A stretch of DNA of 64,000 nucleotides from Leptofilum sp041748655 (GTDB lineage Bacteria; Chloroflexota; Anaerolineae; Promineifilales; Promineifilaceae): NCBI GenBank assembly GCA_041748655.1, contig JBGTCV010000099.1:1-64000 (forward strand), written 5' to 3'. Shown here piece by piece: positions 58,693 to 64,000 of the stretch (positions are counted from its first letter, which is position 1; each line of letters starts with the position of its first letter). A model generated the notes under the pieces. That model searched no databases. It worked only from the letters and a program-made list of their open reading frames with translations, and was not told the DNA's origin. The position numbers and the translations under genes were made by a program.

Positions 58693-60879
58693 ATGACACA
58701 AAAAGCATACAAACACGTCGATTACAACTGGGATGACACTGTCGCCAACCAGCTAGACCCCGTGGAGCGGCTGCGCTACCGCTCCAACATCCTGGGAGAT
58801 GACCAGCGCATCACCAACACCGGCGGCGGCAACACCTCCTCCAAAATCATCATGACCGATCCCCTCACCGGCGAACCGGTTGATGTGCTCTGGGTCAAAG
58901 GCTCCGGCGGCGATTTGCGCACCTCCACCCGCGCCAATTTTGCTTCGCTGTACATGGAGAAGCTGCTAGGGCTGCAAAAAATCTACGACGCGGCCGAAGT
59001 AAAGGGGGTCAAAACCGAAATCGAAGACCAGATGGTGGGCATGTACCCGCACACCACCTTCAACCTCAACCCCCGCGCCAGCTCGATTGATACCCCGCTG
59101 CACGGCTTCATCCCGGCGCGACACGTGGACCATATGCACCCCATCTCCGCCATCGCCATTGCCGCCAGCAAGGACCAGGAGCAGCTGACCCAAGATGTAT
59201 ACGGCGGTGAGGTTGGCTGGGTGGGCTGGCAGCGCCCCGGCCTCGACCTGGGCCTAGTGATGGGCCAAATGGCTACAGAAAATCCGCAGCTCAAAGGGCT
59301 GATCATGGGGCAGCACGGCCTGATCAACTGGGCCGATGACGACAAAGCGTGCTATGAACTGACGCTGGATTTGATTGAGAAAGCGGCCGTTTACATCCAA
59401 GAACGTGATAAGGGCGCGGACACATTTGGCAGCGCAAAATACCAATCGCTGCCTGAGGCCGAACGGGAGGCGCTGCTCATTCAACTGCTGCCCACCCTGC
59501 GCGGCCTGGTGTCGCAGCAGAAACGGTTCATCGGCACCATGCACATCACCGACAGCGTGCTGGCGTTTGTCAACAGCCACGATGCGGCCCGTTTGGCAGA
59601 GATTGGTACCTCATGCCCCGACCACTTCCTGCGCACCAAAATCAAGCCGCTCTACGTCGATTGGAACCCGCAAACGGAAGATTTTGCCGCCCTGCTTAGC
59701 AAACTGGAAGCCGGATTGGTCGCCTACCGCACCGATTACGCCGCTTACTACGCAGCGTGCAAACATGCCAACTCCCCCGCCATGCGCGACCCGAACCCGA
59801 CTGTGATTCTCATTCCCGGCGTAGGGCTGATCGCCTGGGGCAAAAATAAGAGCGAGAGCCGGGTAACGGCCGAATTCTACTCCCTGGCAATCGAAGTGAT
59901 GCGTGCGGCCGAAGCGATCAGCGAGTACCAGGGCTTGCCACGCCAGGAGGCGTTCGACATTGAGTATTGGCTGCTGGAAGAGGCGAAGCTGCAGCGGATG
60001 CCGCCAGAAAAAGAGCTGGCGCGGAATGTGGTCATTGTGGTGGGAGCGGGCAGCGGCATTGGCAAAGCCACAGCCCACCGGGTAGCCCAGGAAGGGGCGC
60101 ACGTGGTGTGTGTGGATTTGAATGCTGAAGCTGCCCAAGAGACCGCCAACGAACTCACCAACAAATACGGTATGGGCATTGGCGTGGCCGGAACGGGCAT
60201 TTCGACCTGCGGTCCAGCCATCGGCCTGGGCGCGGACATTACCAACCGCTACTCGGTGCAGGCCATGCTCAACCAGGTCATTCTGGCTTACGGCGGCATT
60301 GACAACATCATCGTTACCGCCGGGGTGTTTGTGCCGCCCAGCAAAGAAGGCAAACTCACCGATCCACAGTGGGACCTTACCTTCGCCGTGAATGTGAAGG
60401 GGGGCTACCTGGTAGCCGATGAAGCCCGCCAGATTTGGGAAGCGCAGGGGTTATCTGGCAGTCTGGTTTTGACGACGAGCGTGAATGCGGCCGTTTCCAA
60501 AAAGGGTTCCGTCGCTTACGACACCAGCAAAGCCGCCGCCAACCATCTGGTGCGCGAGCTGGCCATCGAGCTGGCCCCGCTGGTGCGGGTCAACGGCCTG
60601 GCACCCGCCACGGTGGTGGAAGGCAGCAGCATGTTCCCCCGTGACCGGGTCATCAGCTCCCTAGTGAAGTACGGCATCCCCCACGACGAAAACGAAGAGA
60701 CAGACACACTGCGCGACAAGCTGGCCCACTTCTACGCCCAGCGCACGCTGACCAAATCCCCCATCACCCTGGCAGATCAGGCTGAAGGGGCTTATTTGCT
60801 GGCCAGCAGTAAATTGAGCAAAACCACCGGGCAGATTCTCACTGTCGATGGCGGCCTACATGAGGCATTTTTGCGTTAA
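58693..60879 (+). CDS. rhaEW: Bifunctional rhamnulose-1-phosphate aldolase / L-lactaldehyde dehydrogenase
   Basis: A 728-residue fusion enzyme. Residues about 1-420 form a class II aldolase domain that splits rhamnulose 1-phosphate to dihydroxyacetone phosphate and L-lactaldehyde; TNTGGGNTSSKI, WVKGSGGDLRT, HVDHMHPISAIAIA and GQHGLINWA supply the zinc ligands. Residues about 430-728 form a short-chain dehydrogenase with VVIVVGAGSGIGKATAHRV and YDTSKAAANHLV (Y-X3-K), which oxidises lactaldehyde to lactate. This fused type is typical of Bacillus and Chloroflexota instead of separate RhaD. It is the last gene of the locus and feeds LutABC. Confidence 0.94.
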   Translation: MTQKAYKHVDYNWDDTVANQLDPVERLRYRSNILGDDQRITNTGGGNTSSKIIMTDPLTGEPVDVLWVKGSGGDLRTSTRANFASLYMEKLLGLQKIYDAAEVKGVKTEIEDQMVGMYPHTTFNLNPRASSIDTPLHGFIPARHVDHMHPISAIAIAASKDQEQLTQDVYGGEVGWVGWQRPGLDLGLVMGQMATENPQLKGLIMGQHGLINWADDDKACYELTLDLIEKAAVYIQERDKGADTFGSAKYQSLPEAEREALLIQLLPTLRGLVSQQKRFIGTMHITDSVLAFVNSHDAARLAEIGTSCPDHFLRTKIKPLYVDWNPQTEDFAALLSKLEAGLVAYRTDYAAYYAACKHANSPAMRDPNPTVILIPGVGLIAWGKNKSESRVTAEFYSLAIEVMRAAEAISEYQGLPRQEAFDIEYWLLEEAKLQRMPPEKELARNVVIVVGAGSGIGKATAHRVAQEGAHVVCVDLNAEAAQETANELTNKYGMGIGVAGTGISTCGPAIGLGADITNRYSVQAMLNQVILAYGGIDNIIVTAGVFVPPSKEGKLTDPQWDLTFAVNVKGGYLVADEARQIWEAQGLSGSLVLTTSVNAAVSKKGSVAYDTSKAAANHLVRELAIELAPLVRVNGLAPATVVEGSSMFPRDRVISSLVKYGIPHDENEETDTLRDKLAHFYAQRTLTKSPITLADQAEGAYLLASSKLSKTTGQILTVDGGLHEAFLR

Positions 60880-60938
60880 TGTGTCTCGTCGGGGCAAGAG
60901 GAAGCGGCGGTTTGGTCGTAAAGTGAGCGGCGCTTACT

Positions 60939-61757
60939 TTACGCTCGGCTGCTTTCAGGCGAATTGGCCTGGCTGATTTTGGGGCGGTACATTTGGGTGA
61001 GCTTATGCCCGGCTCCCAACAAGGCAAAGAGCGATTCCATAACGCCGAGGGTATACGGCCGATCGATTTCTTCCCCCTCAGCCAGCGCTTTTTCCAGCAA
61101 AGCGAGCGCTTTTTGGGGATTGCGCCGCTCGAGAGCCTGGACTGCCTGTTGATACAGCTTGTCCAGTGCGTCTACCCCGGTGAGCGCATCCCCATCGGGG
61201 ATATCCACCATGAAGCGGGCCAGTGGCAGCAGCGCCGCGGCCGTTTCTGCCCCCACACCCTCGGGGAAATCTTTTAGCAGGGTAAAGGCTTGCAGCCCGT
61301 TCCCTTTTTTCAGCTGCTGTTGGGCAAGTTCCAGCCGCTGGGCCGGATCATCAGCGCTTTGGAATCCGAGCGGTGCGGGCATGGCAACACTTTTGCTGAC
61401 GAACTGACGCACCAGCCCTTCTGGCAGAATCCCGGTGAATTCGTTTACGATACGGCCGTTCCTGAACATCTTCACCGCTGGAATAGAGCGAATGCCAAAT
61501 TTGCCCGCCATCCGCTGATTGTGCTCTGTATCCAGCTTGGCCAGCACAAAAGGGCTGTCTGCCTCTTCTGCCAGCTTTTCCAATACCGGGCCAAGCTGGC
61601 GGCAAGGCCCACACCACGCCGCCCAAAAATCAACCATTACCGGCATTTTGTAGGAGCGGTTAATTACCTGCACCTCAAATGATTGATCCGTCACTTCTAA
61701 AACGCTCACCTGAGCCGATGATTTCTTATTCTTTTTGCCAAACGAAAACCATTTCAT
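60939..61757 (-). CDS. Thioredoxin-TPR protein (CnoX/YbbN-like)
   Basis: A 272-residue protein. The thioredoxin domain (about 15-120) contains VMVDFWAAWCGPCRQLGPVL, with both cysteines (49 and 52) of the CGPC site present, and RSIPAVKMFRNG with the cis-proline. The C-terminal half has TPR helices (RLELAQQQLKKGNGLQAFTL, NPQKALALLEKALAEGEEID). This is the layout of YbbN/CnoX holdase chaperones. E. coli CnoX lacks the first cysteine, whereas this one keeps CGPC as many other bacteria do. ATG 61757 has GAGG seven bases upstream. Confidence 0.9.
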   Translation of the reverse strand: MKWFSFGKKNKKSSAQVSVLEVTDQSFEVQVINRSYKMPVMVDFWAAWCGPCRQLGPVLEKLAEEADSPFVLAKLDTEHNQRMAGKFGIRSIPAVKMFRNGRIVNEFTGILPEGLVRQFVSKSVAMPAPLGFQSADDPAQRLELAQQQLKKGNGLQAFTLLKDFPEGVGAETAAALLPLARFMVDIPDGDALTGVDALDKLYQQAVQALERRNPQKALALLEKALAEGEEIDRPYTLGVMESLFALLGAGHKLTQMYRPKISQANSPESSRA

Positions 61758-61870
61758 ATGCGTGCGCCTCATCGCCAATTAAAAGATCAAAAGGTGACAG
61801 GCCATTTAGAACAGCCTGTCACCTGAATAGTATAGCGACTTGTCCGGGAAAGCTGTAAAGCAGGTTCCCG

Positions 61871-63061
61871 TTACATGCTGTACAGCAGCCGCTCCCGATT
61901 GAAGATTTGCATGGCAAAAATGACGCCAACCACTGTGGCCAGCAGGTTGCCCACCACGCTAAACAGCACCGCGTTGGCGGGCACAATGCCGCCCAGCGTC
62001 AGGGCACTCACCACGGCGGAGGTGCCGTAGACGGGCAGTAGATAGGTGAGGCTCGCCCCCGTCGGCGGTACGAAGGCGGCGGCCATCGCGGTAAACAGCA
62101 CCCCAAAAATAACCGGCGACAGGGCAGATTGGGCATCCTTAAACGTCTTGGTGCGGATGCTGATAACCATGAGGATGACGTTGGCAAACAGCGCCAGCGG
62201 CAGCGACACCAGGATGGCTTGTAAAATCACTGCTACGGGCAGCGCCCCGGCCCCATCGGTCATCGATTCGGGCAGCAGGATGCTGGCTGTCCAAAAGCCA
62301 AAGAGGGTGAGGGCAATGGGAACGGCCGTTACCGTAAACACAGACGCCAATTTGCCCACAAAAATTTCTGCGTCGCTGCTGGGCGTCACCAGCAAGGATT
62401 CCAGCGTGCCCCGCTCCTTCTCTCCAGCCGTCACGTCGATGGCGATGAACATGCCACCCTGAACGGCCGTAATCGCGACCAAAATGGGCAGGAAGAAGGC
62501 GGCGGCAGCCCCGGCACGCTGGGCAGCGGAAGCCAAATCCTGGGCGTCCAGGTTCACGGGAGCCAGTACAGCCAAATCGACATCCCGTGCCGTTAGTCGC
62601 TGCACGGTGATTTGCTGGTTGTACGCATTGAGCGCCAGTTCCAGCCGCCCCAGCGACAACCCCCCGCCAAACAGCCCACCAGAGGTGCTGTTGGTGCGCA
62701 CAATCAGGGTCGCATCCTCTTCGGCGGTGACGTTCTCGCCAAAGCCGGGGGTGAAAATAAGCCCAGCCGCTTCTTCGCCGCTGGCGATGGTGGCTTCCAA
62801 ATCACCGCTGAAAGGTTCCAGCTCAATATTGAAGCGGGCAAAGGTGTCGATAAATTCTTGCCCGGCGTATTCTACGCCCTGCACCGGCAGCACCAGCACA
62901 TTTTCCTGCCGGGAGGTGACCAGGGAGCCGATCAACGGGTTTAGCACGGCGTAAAAAATGCCCAGGACGAGCGGTACAATCAGCGTTTGGCGCAGCCCTT
63001 TCCCGTCGCGAATGATGTCTAAAAGCTCTTTTTGCCAGATGTTTAGAATGTTATTTAACAT
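61871..63061 (-). CDS. ABC-2 type exporter permease (NatB-like)
   Basis: A 396-residue membrane subunit. An N-terminal amphipathic part (NIWQKELLDIIRDGKGLRQT) and one membrane helix are followed by a large extracytoplasmic domain (about 50-170). A cluster of five more helices (about 180-396) follows. AGEKERGTLESLLVTPSSDA is the conserved cytoplasmic motif of NatB/YhaP-type permeases. The start at 63061 is preferred over one 11 codons further because that segment is in an intergenic ATTACCCAATTAC repeat. The ATPase gene lies just upstream; substrate may be sodium or a drug/peptide. Confidence 0.88.
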   Translation of the reverse strand: MLNNILNIWQKELLDIIRDGKGLRQTLIVPLVLGIFYAVLNPLIGSLVTSRQENVLVLPVQGVEYAGQEFIDTFARFNIELEPFSGDLEATIASGEEAAGLIFTPGFGENVTAEEDATLIVRTNSTSGGLFGGGLSLGRLELALNAYNQQITVQRLTARDVDLAVLAPVNLDAQDLASAAQRAGAAAAFFLPILVAITAVQGGMFIAIDVTAGEKERGTLESLLVTPSSDAEIFVGKLASVFTVTAVPIALTLFGFWTASILLPESMTDGAGALPVAVILQAILVSLPLALFANVILMVISIRTKTFKDAQSALSPVIFGVLFTAMAAAFVPPTGASLTYLLPVYGTSAVVSALTLGGIVPANAVLFSVVGNLLATVVGVIFAMQIFNRERLLYSM

Positions 63062-63125
63062 AATGTTCCTCGAATTAATTACCCAATTACGCAATTACCG
63101 CTTTGAAATTGGGAAATTGGGTAAT

Positions 63126-63896
63126 TTAGTAATTGTTTTGCAAACGGCCGTATTCACTGCGAGACAACCCTTCCCGACCCGCCAGGGTAACAAAGGCGTC
63201 TTCCAAATTATCTTTGCCTGTTTGTTGCATCAGCGCGGTGGGGGTGCCAGAAGCCACAATTCGCCCGCCCACAATGATGGCGATGTTGTCGCAGAGCCGT
63301 TCCGCTTCGTCCATGTAGTGGGTGCTAAAAAGCACACAGCGCCCCTGGTCCCGCAGGGCGCGAATGCTGTTGCGGGTGTCGCGCACGGCCATCACGTCCA
63401 GGCCGTTGGTCGGCTCATCCATGATGATGTTGGGCGGGTTGTGGACCAGGGCGCGCCCCAGCACAATCTTCTGCCGCTGGCCGCGACTGAACCCTTCGGC
63501 ACGCCGTTCGGCAATTTCGGCCATGTTTAACTCGTCGATGATCGCCTGGATGCGGGATTCCAGCCCTTGCCCTTTGAGGCCGTAGAAACGGCCGTAATAA
63601 CGAAACTGTTCCCGTGGCGTCAACCGGGGATAGACGCCGTTCATATCCGCCTGTACCCCCAGCACCTGACGCACGGCGCGGGGGTCGCGAGTCACGTCGT
63701 GGCCATCTACGATAACGGTGCCGCCCATCGGCTTGATCAGGCCAGAGATCATGCGCAGGGTGGTGGTTTTGCCCGCCCCATTGGGGCCAAGCAGCCCGGT
63801 AATTTGGCCATCCGGGCAGATAAACGAGATGTCATCAACGGCTTTAATGCTGTTGTCTGCACCGTAATATTTTTTTAGATTCTTGATTTCGATCAT
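63126..63896 (-). CDS. ABC exporter ATPase (NatA-like)
   Basis: A 256-residue ATP-binding subunit. IEIKNLKKYYGADNSIKAVD starts the domain. GLLGPNGAGKTTTLRMISGL is Walker A, GFSRGQRQKIVLGRALVHNP the signature, and NIIMDEPTNGLDVMAVRDTR Walker B with the D-loop. VLFSTHYMDEAERLCDNIAI has the switch His. The sequence is typical of the NatA/DrrA group. It pairs with the ABC-2 permease 64 bases downstream. The upstream gene or promoter is cut off by the window edge. Confidence 0.92.
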   Translation of the reverse strand: MIEIKNLKKYYGADNSIKAVDDISFICPDGQITGLLGPNGAGKTTTLRMISGLIKPMGGTVIVDGHDVTRDPRAVRQVLGVQADMNGVYPRLTPREQFRYYGRFYGLKGQGLESRIQAIIDELNMAEIAERRAEGFSRGQRQKIVLGRALVHNPPNIIMDEPTNGLDVMAVRDTRNSIRALRDQGRCVLFSTHYMDEAERLCDNIAIIVGGRIVASGTPTALMQQTGKDNLEDAFVTLAGREGLSRSEYGRLQNNY

Positions 63897-63900
63897 TGTC

Positions 63901-64000
63901 TATTCCTTTTGCGATTGACGATTGACGATTTTAGATTCACGATTGCCACCGCTCACTGCCCACCGCTCACCGACCGGCGCAAATGCCAAGCCAGAATCAG
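63901..64000. other. Right edge: intergenic repeat words, no gene recognised
   Basis: ATTGACGATTGACGATTTTAG and CCGCTCACTGCCCACCGCTCACC words fill the last 100 bases. No coding frame can be supported. Confidence 0.4.

Overview
The window is about 57-60% G+C, gene-dense, and carries no rRNA, tRNA, phage or CRISPR locus that I could recognise. Gene content fits a filamentous or heterotrophic member of the Chloroflexota (Anaerolineae-like), although no single marker proves it. Supporting features are short-lipobox lipoproteins of the LAAC type, a polyphosphate glucokinase, BMP-type nucleoside uptake, CIRCE-controlled groESL, and many short intergenic palindromes. The octamer ACGGCCGT occurs about 95 times (hand count), far above chance, and acts like a genome signature comparable in kind to cyanobacterial HIP1.

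Layout. 1-4.4 kb (minus strand): a lipoprotein, polyphosphate glucokinase, patatin-like lipase, crotonase and an AhpD/peroxidase-like gene with an in-frame UGA exactly where the second redox cysteine belongs. 4.6-10.8 kb (plus): asparaginase and an ABC efflux set (ATPase, FtsX permease, adaptor lipoprotein). 10.8-16.5 kb: a MntA/HepT pair, a YchJ-like protein, tag with a decayed copy beside it, proS, two tandem copies of a small-ORF/nucleotidyltransferase cassette, and a deoxyribosyltransferase-like gene. 16.6-24.1 kb: a purine/nucleoside locus with adenine deaminase, a second MntA/HepT pair, and a convergent BMP-type nucleoside ABC importer. 24.4-35 kb: a putative M50-like/TPR membrane protein, carbamate kinase, two SDR proteins, leucyl aminopeptidase, a 121-bp MITE, a truncated acetyltransferase, two glycosyltransferases and a TPR protein. 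35-38.2 kb: groES-groEL with two CIRCE operators, then a TPR protein.

38.2-60.9 kb is one long L-rhamnose locus. A DeoR/periplasmic-binding-protein fusion regulator is divergent from an ABC importer (ATPase, two permeases, and a binding lipoprotein that carries two near-identical binding domains in one chain). After these come a DUF4037 protein, a URO-D-like protein, a GH78-type alpha-L-rhamnosidase, mutarotase RhaM, isomerase RhaA, kinase RhaB, a double class II aldolase, LutABC and the fused aldolase/dehydrogenase RhaEW. Together these account for rhamnoside hydrolysis, uptake, conversion to dihydroxyacetone phosphate plus L-lactaldehyde, oxidation to lactate, and then pyruvate. A PIN-type toxin pair sits in reverse orientation between rhaA and rhaB.

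60.9-64 kb (minus): a thioredoxin-TPR (CnoX/YbbN-like) protein and a NatAB-like ABC exporter.

The most interesting items are the candidate selenoprotein peroxidase with a SECIS-like hairpin, the tandem-domain rhamnose-binding protein, the repeated overlapping-gene nucleotidyltransferase cassette with near-leaderless promoters, the sensor-fusion regulator, the ACGGCCGT signature, and a double GC-rich palindrome embedded in the rhamnosidase reading frame.
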